Shown: in pieces, positions 25,984-33,613 of the stretch | Layout: each line of letters opens with the position of its first letter | Numbering within the stretch: the stretch's first letter is position 1 | DNA from: Rhodoferax ferrireducens T118 | GTDB lineage: Bacteria > Pseudomonadota > Gammaproteobacteria > Burkholderiales > Burkholderiaceae_C | Length of the DNA: 64,000 nt | Direction: 5' to 3' | Assembly (NCBI RefSeq): GCF_000013605.1 | Contig: NC_007908.1 | Span: forward strand, 124,001-188,000 | Made by a program: the position numbers and the translations under genes | Notes under the pieces: generated by a model | Told to the model about the DNA's origin: nothing | The model's database searches: none | What the model saw: only the letters and a program-made list of their open reading frames with translations

Positions 25984-26537
25984 GCGGCCTGTGGGTGTTT
26001 GTGTGCGGCCCCTCGGGTGCCGGCAAGGACAGCGTGATGGGCTGGGCCGCAACGCAGCTGGCCGCGCGGCAGGACATTGTTTTTGCCCGGCGCATGGTCA
26101 CCCGCCCCGCACTGCCAGGCTCGGACCATGACCCGGTGACCGTGCGGCAATTTGAGCATTCGATGGCTGCCGGTGGCCTGGTCTGGCGCTGGGAGGCGCA
26201 TGGATTCCACTACGGCATTGAGGCGCGTTATGCCGCGCAGGTCGCCGCCGGGAAGATTGTGGTGGTCAACGGCTCGCGCGCGCATGCGAGCGGTCTGGAC
26301 GCAACCGCGCAGGTGCGGGTGGTGCAAATCGTCGCCGACGCCGCACAGCTGGCGAGCCGGCTGGAACAGCGCGGGCGCGATGCGCCCCATGAGGTCAGCC
26401 GGCGGCTGGCGCGCAATGCGCTTTTCAAAGACCTGCGCGCCGACCACACCATTCTCAACCAGGGCGCGCTGGCGGATGCCGGCCGCCAGCTGGTGGACTA
26501 CCTGGTGGCTGGCGCCTTGTCGTCTGCCTGGCGCTGA
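25980..26537 (+). CDS. phnN: Ribose 1,5-bisphosphate phosphokinase PhnN
   Basis: 185 residues from ATG 25980 (MSGLWVFVCGPSGAGKDSVM). It is a guanylate-kinase-like P-loop enzyme that makes PRPP from ribose 1,5-bisphosphate, the last step of C-P lyase catabolism. Walker A is GPSGAGKDSVMG; further motifs are RRMVTRPALPGSDHDPVTV and GIEARYAAQVAAGKIVVVNG. It ends 60 bp before the first carbamoylase fragment, which marks the edge of the phosphonate locus. Confidence 0.94.
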   Translation: MSGLWVFVCGPSGAGKDSVMGWAATQLAARQDIVFARRMVTRPALPGSDHDPVTVRQFEHSMAAGGLVWRWEAHGFHYGIEARYAAQVAAGKIVVVNGSRAHASGLDATAQVRVVQIVADAAQLASRLEQRGRDAPHEVSRRLARNALFKDLRADHTILNQGALADAGRQLVDYLVAGALSSAWR

Positions 26538-26597
26538 CGATGTCGTACGTCAGCTGCAGTTCGTGGTGATCGGCAGCTAAGTTGGCAATGTAGCAAG

Positions 26598-27045
26598 TCA
26601 GCTCGTTTGCGTCCCATCCGCCGCCAGCGTCTCCCCCTTGCGCTGCGTAATCAACCCATAAGCCTGCGGTTGCCGGTGCAGGTCGAAGTTGAAGGTGGTG
26701 CGTTTGTAGATGGCGCAAAAGTCCAGGTCGCAGCGGGCAATCGCCATCTCGTCGCCCTTGGTCAGGCAGCGCGCCACCACCTCGCCGGACGGGGCGATGA
26801 TGCAGCTGCCGCCGATGCTGTCCACGCCTTCTTCCATGCCAGCCTTGGCCACACCCACCACCCAGGTGCCGTTCTGGTAGACACTGGCTTGCATGGAGAG
26901 CTGGTTGTGAAACAGTGACAGGTCGTCATGCTCTGGCGCCGGGGCGTTGTGCACCGGGGTGTTGTAGCCGATCAGCACCATCTCCACGCCTTGCAGGCCC
27001 ATCACGCGGAAGGTTTCGGCCCAGAGGCTGTCGTTGCAGATGGCC
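26598..27045 (-). pseudogene. 3' fragment of N-carbamoyl-amino-acid hydrolase gene (fragment C)
   Basis: The last ~145 residues (from the catalytic-cysteine segment AICNDSLWAETFRVMGLQG to near the end) closely match the intact gene at 32648-33613 without any indel over about 435 bp, the offset being constant. Homology stops at 27045, after which the frame reads unrelated sequence. The catalytic Glu and Lys regions of the nitrilase fold are missing, so it cannot be active. The C-terminus differs (ends GTQTS). See also the fragment at 30779-31267. Confidence 0.85.
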
Positions 27046-27078
27046 CACTGATACCGAGGGCAGCTTGGGTTATCACGG

Positions 27079-28194
27079 TCAATCATGGGCGAGTTCAAAT
27101 TGCCCCAGCGCCTGAGTGGTTCCGTTGATGACGACATCCACCTGGTGCACGCCTGGGTAGTGTTTTCGCGTTGTCATCACTACCAAGGAAATCGTTTTGC
27201 TCAGCCGTACGGTGGTCTGCTGCTGGAGGTCAAGCACCTTCAACTTGAATACCTTGGGACTGCTCTTGCCGTTGGCCTTGACGAAGTGAACGCGCAAGTC
27301 CACCAGCGCCCGCTGCGGACGTGATTCTGTGTTGCACACGTCAAAGGCAATGGTCACTGCTCCCCCCATCACCACGCGCTGGGGGGCGATGCGTGCCCCG
27401 CTGACCGACACCATCGCGCTAACCCCGAAGCCCAGCACGCCAAGCGCACCAGCCTCGCCACGTTTCACGGCCGAGCGCAGCGCATGCTGCACCAGCCAGC
27501 GCCGTTCATCCGGCGCATCCACCAGCCAGCGGCGTGCCGTCTCCACCAGCAACAAGGGATGGTCTTTGCCGATGTCGTTCAAGCTGTTGGCAACAGAACG
27601 ACGCACATAGAGTTCAGGATCGTCTTTCAACAGCTCCAGCAGCGCCAGCACGGGCTGCGGGTCTTGCTGAAAGGCGCGCAGGCGGAGTGCCCACGGCAAG
27701 CGAGGGCGCGTGCCCTCCGACACCAGGCGGCGCACATGCGGGCTCGGGTCGCTGGCCCAGTCCTTCAAGCGCGACAGGGTGGCCTGCGGATGCCGCTCCA
27801 GAAACGGGCGAATGCTGAACTCGGCAGTGAAGCGCTGCGTCAACTCGTACTGGGCGCGCATCGAAACCTCAAAGTGATCCAGCCCAAAGGCCGCCACAAA
27901 ACAGGTGTGCGGGAGGTAGAAAAAAGAGGCCATCCCAAAGTCTTCCGTGCCGTCCAGCTTTGGCCCGATGGAGTCCATCAAGACCGCAAGCGCGACCTCA
28001 TAGTCCTGCGGCAGATGCCGATGCAGCGCCTGCGCAATCCAGCGCCCGCGCGGCATCAGCTCAAGCGATGTGTATCCGTCCAGCGCATCCTTGAGGAACG
28101 CATCCTGGTCGAAGGCGTGCCATGCGCGCGAGATCATTGCGGCGATCCGCACGGGGACCTCCGTGCCGAATTGGGTTTTGAGTGGTTCAGCCAT
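27079..28194 (-). CDS. alkC: AlkC-type HEAT-repeat DNA glycosylase
   Basis: 371 residues. Helical HEAT-like repeats (for example HPQATLSRLKDWASDPSPHV, RRLVSEGTRPRLPW, LLKDDPELYVRRSVANSLND) fill residues 1-245. A beta-rich, immunoglobulin-like C-terminus (SRPQRALVDLRVHFVKANGK to VDVVINGTTQ) follows, the layout known for AlkC, which removes 3-methyladenine-type lesions. An ATG after MA at 28194 is used. It lies 13 bp after a WYL regulator gene and is presumably co-transcribed with it. Confidence 0.75.
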   Translation of the reverse strand: MAEPLKTQFGTEVPVRIAAMISRAWHAFDQDAFLKDALDGYTSLELMPRGRWIAQALHRHLPQDYEVALAVLMDSIGPKLDGTEDFGMASFFYLPHTCFVAAFGLDHFEVSMRAQYELTQRFTAEFSIRPFLERHPQATLSRLKDWASDPSPHVRRLVSEGTRPRLPWALRLRAFQQDPQPVLALLELLKDDPELYVRRSVANSLNDIGKDHPLLLVETARRWLVDAPDERRWLVQHALRSAVKRGEAGALGVLGFGVSAMVSVSGARIAPQRVVMGGAVTIAFDVCNTESRPQRALVDLRVHFVKANGKSSPKVFKLKVLDLQQQTTVRLSKTISLVVMTTRKHYPGVHQVDVVINGTTQALGQFELAHD

Positions 28195-28207
28195 GCTTGT
28201 GCTTGCA

Positions 28208-28903
28208 TCAGTCCTTGTCGGGCACGCCCAGGACGGTCTCGAAATAGTGCGTGATGTTCACATCGGGCCTGGGCGGGAACCTCTCATCCAGGCACGCGAC
28301 CGCATCAAAGCGGTCGAAGCGGAAGTTGCGGTAGTCGCTTCTGGTCTCGCACCACGCCAGCAGCGTCCAACGCCCCGTCCAGCCGATGATGCCCAAGGGC
28401 CACAGGACGCGCTCGGTCCTCTGCTGTTGTTCGTCGCAATAGACAGCGCGCACCTTCTTGCGTCCCTCGCAGGCCAGGCGCAAGGTACGGTGCACCTCTC
28501 TGAGCCCGTCATCGCTGTCGAGTATGGGTATGCGGTAGGGCTGGCGCTCGGCGTTCAACTTCAGCGAATCGGTCAGGATGGAGCGGATTTTTTGCTCGGA
28601 CTGGCGTGCCGAGCGCGCCAGGTCAGGATCGGTAAAGGCCTGCACCATGCGCGCGCCCACCATCAGCGCGAGCAGTTCCTCAGGCGTAAACATGAGCGGC
28701 GGCAGATCAAAGCCCGGGCGCAGCAGATAACCAACGCCCGCCTCTCCATCGATGGGAGCGCCGGATTGCGAGAGCGCCTGCACATCCCGGTACACCGTGC
28801 GAACGCTTACCTCCAGGACGGCCGCAATGGCTTCCGCCGTCATGGCGGTACGCCGCGAACGCAGCAATGCATAGAGGTGAAACAGGCGCTCGGCTTTGCT
28901 CAT
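28208..28903 (-). CDS. YafY-family HTH/WYL transcriptional regulator
   Basis: 231 residues from ATG 28903 (MSKAERLFHLYALLRSRRTA). The N-terminal HTH (AIAAVLEVSVRTVYRDVQAL) is followed by a WYL domain (about residues 115-200, with RAVYCDEQQQRTERVLWPLG and WTLLAWCETRSDYRNFRFDR). WYL regulators often control stress or DNA-damage genes through an effector bound by the WYL fold; the alkC gene 13 bp downstream is an obvious candidate target. It starts 10 bp after the small gene upstream. Confidence 0.9.
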   Translation of the reverse strand: MSKAERLFHLYALLRSRRTAMTAEAIAAVLEVSVRTVYRDVQALSQSGAPIDGEAGVGYLLRPGFDLPPLMFTPEELLALMVGARMVQAFTDPDLARSARQSEQKIRSILTDSLKLNAERQPYRIPILDSDDGLREVHRTLRLACEGRKKVRAVYCDEQQQRTERVLWPLGIIGWTGRWTLLAWCETRSDYRNFRFDRFDAVACLDERFPPRPDVNITHYFETVLGVPDKD

Positions 28904-28913
28904 GACAGTGTGG

Positions 28914-29213
28914 CTAAATTGCGAGGTGAAGTTCGCCGTGTGACATCTTGTTCGAATCGGGGTCAATCATGCTCATGCACTCGCAGTCACTGAGTTCGGT
29001 CATGAACTTCTCGCCGGCTTGCTTGGCTTCAGCAGCCGACTTCCAGTGAGCGATATCCAGCCAACTGTCATCTTCCAACTGCGACAGCTCTCGTTTCAGG
29101 AATCCGGGCTGTTTTTTCAACCACTCGTTGACTTTCCCATTCGCAGCCACAAAGGCGGACGGGACAGTGCCAACCGCGAGCTTGTAGGTGAATGCTTCAA
29201 CAGTCTTGATCAT
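28914..29213 (-). CDS. Small dimeric alpha-beta barrel-like protein, function unknown
   Basis: 99 residues from ATG 29213 (MIKTVEAFTYKLAVGTVPSA), preceded by GGAG; an ATG 12 bases upstream is also possible. The pattern of a short beta strand, helix and WLDIAHWKSAAEAKQAGEKF resembles antibiotic-biosynthesis-monooxygenase (ABM) type proteins. No catalytic residue can be named. It precedes the WYL regulator and alkC by 10 bp and so heads a likely three-gene unit. Confidence 0.65.
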   Translation of the reverse strand: MIKTVEAFTYKLAVGTVPSAFVAANGKVNEWLKKQPGFLKRELSQLEDDSWLDIAHWKSAAEAKQAGEKFMTELSDCECMSMIDPDSNKMSHGELHLAI

Positions 29214-29290
29214 AGGTAACTCCATTTTTTTTAGATTGTTTGTGCGACATGCACAAGCGCAAGCGTAAGGAGCGCCACTGTCAGTTCCTG

Positions 29291-29830
29291 TCAGGAGTGT
29301 GCGAGAGCCAAGCGCCGCACCGTGTTCCAGTTGCGCGTGGTGGCCGGCAGGCCGAGCTGCTTTTCCAGCAAGGCATTCGGGCTCCCGGCGGTGTTGCCGA
29401 TCTTGCGGCTCAGGCTCAAGGCCTCGGTGCCGGTGAAGCGGAACACCTCCACGTCCCCGCGTCGAGAACGCAACGACAGCGTGGCCGGCACTTCCGCAGC
29501 GGGGTGCAGAAAGGTCACGCAGTACTCGTACACGGACGCATCGACCACGGTGGCGAACGGGTCGGCCGCCACCAGCCCAGCCAGGTACGGCACCGAACGC
29601 AAAAAACCTGGCTCAACCAGGCCGCAGACGGAGTTGAGAAGTTTGCTGGCCTTGGCGAGCACGCGATCCGGACTGCGTCTTGCACCCACGGAAAACACCA
29701 GCGTGCCGTTGGTCAGGAACGAGGCCGCTTCCTGCGCGCCTGCGTCAAGGAAGGCTTGTTCCAACTGGACCTTGGTTGGCGCGTTGGGGCGGCCGAGGTT
29801 CAGGTTGCGGAAGAAGGCGGCGTAGTGCAT
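29291..29830 (-). CDS. DUF1697 protein
   Basis: 179 residues. The family pattern of an N-terminal FFRNLNLG, then VQLEQAFLDAGAQEAASFLT with TLVF, and the C-terminal TRNWNTVRRLALA is clear. DUF1697 proteins are widespread but not characterised biochemically. Start uncertain: ATG 29830 (MHYAAFFRN) is preferred over a TTG 21 bases upstream. It stands alone, 77 bp from the ABM-like gene and 137 bp from dinB. Confidence 0.82.
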   Translation of the reverse strand: MHYAAFFRNLNLGRPNAPTKVQLEQAFLDAGAQEAASFLTNGTLVFSVGARRSPDRVLAKASKLLNSVCGLVEPGFLRSVPYLAGLVAADPFATVVDASVYEYCVTFLHPAAEVPATLSLRSRRGDVEVFRFTGTEALSLSRKIGNTAGSPNALLEKQLGLPATTRNWNTVRRLALAHS

Positions 29831-29967
29831 GGTGGCTGGAGGCGTCCTCAATGGATGAATGGAGCTGAGTCAACCTCAACAAGCAGCACCTCGTCAGGGT
29901 AATGATCGACAGCAACAAAATGCCACCCCGAAAGGGTTATGCGTATTGCCTGGTGCATCCACGTAGT

Positions 29968-30474
29968 TTATTCGGCCTCCCGGCGTGCTGGCTCGTGGAC
30001 ATGCAAGAACTTGGTGTACAAATCACGCGGTGGCGCGACCGAGATGCCTTTGAGTATTTGGCCAACGTTGCCGCGATGGTAAGACCCGTGGGTGAGCACA
30101 TGGAACAGCATTTCCTCTCGCGTCATGCTTCCCGAGTCACCATCCGTGAACTGAAATGAAAGACTCTCCGCCAGTGCTTGGCCAGTGATCTTGGAGGCAT
30201 AGTCTTCGAACCAGAGGTCGGTTTCGGCGACAGCGATATGAAGCTCACCAAGTGCGGGTGTCTCTGGCGTATTCGTCGCCGTGTACGGGTGCTTCTCGCC
30301 AGCCAAGTGGGCGCGAAAGATTCGATCGACAACGTAGATGTGGTTGAGCGTCCTGATCGCCGTGTGCAACGAAGCCGCTTGATCCGTGGACGTCATCGAG
30401 GCCAATACGTCAAACAGTTCGCGATTGGCCCAAGACTTCTGAGCGAAAAGGGATGAGAGAATTTTCTGAGACAT
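29968..30474 (-). CDS. DinB-family putative metal-dependent hydrolase
   Basis: 168 residues, four-helix DinB fold. Putative metal ligands are the histidine in TLNHIYVVDRIF (near residue 45) and those in HVLTHGSYHRGNVGQIL (near 127-135). DinB-like proteins include thiol transferases; the substrate here is not known. It follows a ~300-bp spacer shared with 32344-32647, and is one of the unrelated genes inserted between carbamoylase fragments. Confidence 0.85.
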   Translation of the reverse strand: MSQKILSSLFAQKSWANRELFDVLASMTSTDQAASLHTAIRTLNHIYVVDRIFRAHLAGEKHPYTATNTPETPALGELHIAVAETDLWFEDYASKITGQALAESLSFQFTDGDSGSMTREEMLFHVLTHGSYHRGNVGQILKGISVAPPRDLYTKFLHVHEPARREAE

Positions 30475-30720
30475 GGATGTGTTGCGATGGAAGTTGGCAG
30501 GTCGAAGACGAGATGTAGATCGTCAGGTATTCAGGCTGATCCAGTTTATTCGACCAAATAAATTCAACTCCGCAACAGCTTACAAACGGGGTTCCACCCA
30601 CACCGCCGCTCGGCTGGTGGATTGGGTGTCCGTTCGGCGGCCCCATTCGCGGTGACCGCAACGCTGGCATACCGGCAACCGCGTTGACGCCAGCCCCACC
30701 ACAGCGGGATCATTCAAACA

Positions 30721-30774
30721 AAATCAGCCTCTAGCCCCCGTCGATACTTCGCAAGCAGCTACACAATCAATAGC
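30721..30774 (-). repeat. Comamonadaceae-type intergenic repeat, copy 3
   Basis: On the minus strand TGCTATTGATTGTGTAGCTG, then GACGGGGGCTAGAGGCTGAT. It lies inside large repeat A, 5 bp downstream of the hydrolase fragment stop codon. Confidence 0.75.
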
Positions 30775-30778
30775 ACCT

Positions 30779-31267
30779 TCAAACCCCGGACGAGGCAGCC
30801 CACAACGTCCCATCCGCCGCCAACGTCTCTCCCTTGCGCTCGGTGATCAGCCCATAGGCCTGCGGCTGCCGGTGCAGGTCGAAGTTGAAGGTGCTGCGTT
30901 TGTAGACAGCGCAGAAGTCCAGGTCGCAGCGGGCAATGGCTACTTCGTCGCCCTTGCTCAGGCAGCGCGCCACTACCTCGCCGGACTGGGCGATGATGCA
31001 GCTGCCGGCTATGCTGTCCACGCCCTCTTCCACACCAGCCTTGGCCACGCCCACGACCCAGGTGCCGTTCTGGTAGGCACCGGCTTGCATGGAGAGCTGG
31101 TTGTGGAACAGCGACAGGTCGTCATGCTCCGGCGCGGGGGCGTTGTGCACCGGGGTGTTGTAGCCGATCAGCACCATCTCCACACCTTGCAGGCCCATCA
31201 CGCGGTAGGTCTCGGCCCAGCGGCGGTCGTTGCAGATGGCCATGCCCAGGATGCCGCCGAATGCCTG
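30779..31267 (-). pseudogene. 3' fragment of N-carbamoyl-amino-acid hydrolase gene (fragment A)
   Basis: About the last 160 residues, from AFGGILGMAICNDRRWAETY to the end, aligned without indels to the intact gene at 32648-33613 but with more substitutions than fragment C. Homology stops at 31267 and the 5' part (catalytic Glu and Lys) is absent. The open frame extends upstream into unrelated sequence without a plausible start. Non-functional. Confidence 0.85.
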
Positions 31268-31316
31268 AGCCTGACCCCTTTCCCCACAGCTTTCGACTGT
31301 TCGGTGCATGCGTGGG

Positions 31317-32291
31317 TTAACCGGTATCAAAATGGTCAGGCTTGATGTCTTCGGGTATTGTGGTTCTGAAGTGTTGAGCATCAATTCCTTGGTGCCAGTC
31401 GGAGCGTGCAGTTGCAACGAGAGTCCAGGGGAAAAGGTAGGCATCAACTACTTCGTGGCCCTTGACCATTAGTACGCGCAAGTCAAAAGAGCAGTCCTGA
31501 TCGACATATCTCGTAGCGATATCTCTTCGTATGACCATCGGATCGACATCAAACGGATCTGAGCCTTTCAAATACACCCGCACGCACGTGTGGAAGGGAA
31601 GCTTCTGGCCAATAAGAGGCAATCCATGTAGCGTCACAAGTTCATCCAACTCGTGGCGCAATATCTTTTCCCGAAACTCATCGAGTTGCCAAGTACCGTC
31701 AACATACCTGAGAACACTCATGATGGTAACTGTGAGCTTCCTGAGCTGAGTAGCACTAATGTCGATGGCCGACCCTATGATGCCCTTCCTCGAACTGGAC
31801 ACTCGAACCGCACCGTCTGTTGCAGTGAAGTGTCTGTCATGAATGATCGTTCCGCGAAGCGGTTCGAGGGTGCTGTAAAGGCCTGTGAGGCGTTCCTTCA
31901 GCCAAGGGCGGGATTCAATGAATTGCGGGAAGATGAGTGAACTCTTGAGGTTTTGCAGTTTCTGCTGAAAGCGAAACGTTGGAGGTATCCCATTTTCTTC
32001 AAGGATCCACTCGATGAGCATGTCGAGAAGCTTGAAGGTCGAAACGAAGACAAGAGGCGCGCCTGCGTTCAAAAAACCGGACCGCCAATCACCCAAGATA
32101 ATGTTGCCGCGTAGATACGCAAGGAACTGAGCCTTCGACTTGTCTACGGGGTACACCACCGCATCAGGCCAGGTTGGAAACAGTTCCTGCTCGACCAGTG
32201 TGTACACAGCCTCGAGAAACCATGTTTCGTATTCCGTGCGTTCAGCGAGTCTGCTTAGCGCACTTGAGTCAAAGGGTGGAAGCAAGTTCAT
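31317..32291 (-). CDS. Hypothetical protein, no family recognised
   Basis: 324 residues from ATG 32291 (MNLLPPFDSSALSRLAERTE); an extension to 32342 is possible. No family is recognised. The protein appears globular, without signal peptide or membrane segments, with an aromatic-rich N-terminus (YETWFLEAVYTLVEQELFPT) and a basic, acidic mix towards the C-terminus. The DNA is visibly less GC-rich than its neighbours, which suggests recent transfer. It lies between hydrolase fragment A and large repeat B. Confidence 0.6.
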   Translation of the reverse strand: MNLLPPFDSSALSRLAERTEYETWFLEAVYTLVEQELFPTWPDAVVYPVDKSKAQFLAYLRGNIILGDWRSGFLNAGAPLVFVSTFKLLDMLIEWILEENGIPPTFRFQQKLQNLKSSLIFPQFIESRPWLKERLTGLYSTLEPLRGTIIHDRHFTATDGAVRVSSSRKGIIGSAIDISATQLRKLTVTIMSVLRYVDGTWQLDEFREKILRHELDELVTLHGLPLIGQKLPFHTCVRVYLKGSDPFDVDPMVIRRDIATRYVDQDCSFDLRVLMVKGHEVVDAYLFPWTLVATARSDWHQGIDAQHFRTTIPEDIKPDHFDTG

Positions 32292-32343
32292 GACATGTGA
32301 CAGGCTTTGCCGACTAACGTGACCGGCTGATATCCTGGTCAAC

Positions 32344-33136
32344 CCAGTTTATCCGACCAAATAAATTCAACTCCGCAACAGCTTACAAGCGGGGTTCCAC
32401 CCACACCGCCACTCGGCTGGTGGATTGGGTGTCCGTTCGGCGGCCCCATTCGCGGTGGCCGCAACGCTGGCACACCTGCAACCGCGTTGACACCAGCACG
32501 CTGGCATACCCAGAGCGCCCGCCCGCGAGCGTGGGCCAGAGAACGGATACCCGATCCGCCAGCCCCACCACAGCGGGATCATTCAAACAAAATAAGTCTC
32601 TAGCCCCCGTCAACACTGCGCAAGCAGCTACACAATCAATAGCACCCTCAAACCCCAGACGGTGCAGCCCACACCGTCCCATCCGCCCCCAACGTCTCCC
32701 CCTTGCGCTGCGTGATTAGCCCATAGGCCTGCGGCTGGCGGTGCAGGTCGAAGTTGAAGGTGGTGCGTTTGTAGATGGCGCAAAAGTCCAGGTCGCAGCG
32801 GGCAATCGCCATCTCGTCGCCCTTGGTCAGGCAGCGCGCCACCACCTCGCCGGATGGGGCGATGATGCAGCTGCCGCCGATGCTGTCCACGCCTTCTTCC
32901 ACACCGGCCTTGGCCACGCCCACGACCCAGGTGCCGTTCTGGTAGGCACCGGCCTGCATGGAGAGCTGGTTGTGGAACAGTGACAGGTCGTCATGCTCTG
33001 GCGCCGGGGCGTTGTGCACCGGGGTGTTGTAGCCGATCAGCACCATCTCCACGCCTTGCAGGCCCATCACGCGGTAGGTCTCGGCCCAGCGCCGGTCGTT
33101 GCAGATGGCCATGCCCACGACGCCGCCAAAGGCCTG
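32344..33136. repeat. Large direct repeat B (spacer plus hydrolase 3' end)
   Basis: Counterpart of 30541-31267. It includes the spacer (32344-32647), repeat copy 4 and the intact gene's 3' part. The 300-bp spacer has no convincing gene; short open frames with a CQRCGHREWGRR-like peptide are present in both copies but lack a start and any family match. Confidence 0.85.
32590..32643 (-). repeat. Comamonadaceae-type intergenic repeat, copy 4
   Basis: On the minus strand TGCTATTGATTGTGTAGCTG, then GACGGGGGCTAGAGACTTAT, nearly identical to copy 3 because it lies inside the large direct repeat. Confidence 0.75.
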
Positions 33137-33613
33137 CGTTACCTCCCAGCCGTCTCCGGCAGTGAAGTAGCGCTTCTCCAGATGCTGGAAGCGCCGCCAG
33201 GGCTCGTGTTCCTTGTGGCCGGGCAAGTGCACCTTGCGGTACTTGGCCACGATCTGGCCGCTGCGGTCCACCAGGATGGAGGTGTTGTAGCGCACCGCGC
33301 CCGTGGCCTCTTGCGCCAGCTCGGCGTAGCCCAGGTAGAAGCCTACGCCCAGCGCTTTGGATAAATCAAACAGCGGCTGCGTGGCGGCGTTGGGCATGGA
33401 TTGCTCAAAGAAGCTGTTGATCTCGGCTTCGTCTTCGATGTACCAGCGCGGAAAGAAGGTGGTGAGCGCCAGCTCGGGGAAGACGATGAGTTGTGCACCC
33501 ACGGCGTGGGCCTGGCGCATCAGCTCACACAGGCGCGCCACCACCTGGGTGCGGGAGTCGGCACGTTGGATGGGGCCGAGTTGGCCAAGGGCGACGTTAA
33601 GGTAGCGGGGCAT
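32648..33613 (-). CDS. N-carbamoyl-D-amino acid hydrolase (nitrilase superfamily)
   Basis: 321 residues. The Glu-Lys-Cys triad of the nitrilase fold is visible: Glu in VFPELALTTFFPRW (near 47), Lys in KYRKVHLPGHKE (near 127) and Cys in AICNDRRWAETY (near 172). The triad positions and motifs match Agrobacterium-type D-carbamoylase, which releases CO2 and ammonia from N-carbamoyl-D-amino acids. Its start overlaps the preceding amidohydrolase gene by 17 bp, so it belongs to the rpiR-dpaL-hyuC operon. Two 3' fragments of this gene lie downstream. Confidence 0.88.
   Translation of the reverse strand: MPRYLNVALGQLGPIQRADSRTQVVARLCELMRQAHAVGAQLIVFPELALTTFFPRWYIEDEAEINSFFEQSMPNAATQPLFDLSKALGVGFYLGYAELAQEATGAVRYNTSILVDRSGQIVAKYRKVHLPGHKEHEPWRRFQHLEKRYFTAGDGWEVTQAFGGVVGMAICNDRRWAETYRVMGLQGVEMVLIGYNTPVHNAPAPEHDDLSLFHNQLSMQAGAYQNGTWVVGVAKAGVEEGVDSIGGSCIIAPSGEVVARCLTKGDEMAIARCDLDFCAIYKRTTFNFDLHRQPQAYGLITQRKGETLGADGTVWAAPSGV

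Larger units (their letters stand above)
30541..31267. repeat. Large direct repeat A (spacer plus carbamoylase 3' end)
   Basis: Matches 32344-33136 along its whole length: a ~240-bp spacer beginning CCAGTTTAT-CGACCAAATA, then repeat copy 3, then the 3' part of the hydrolase gene. Copy B has 66 extra bases inside the spacer (about 32494-32559). Apart from that the offset is constant (1803 bp before it, 1869 bp after it). Confidence 0.85.

Noticed and set aside
26598-33613. Integron-type cassette array with attC sites
   Set aside because: No integrase, and no paired RYYYAAC/GTTRRRY sites at gene ends; the repeats are whole gene ends, not attC hairpins.
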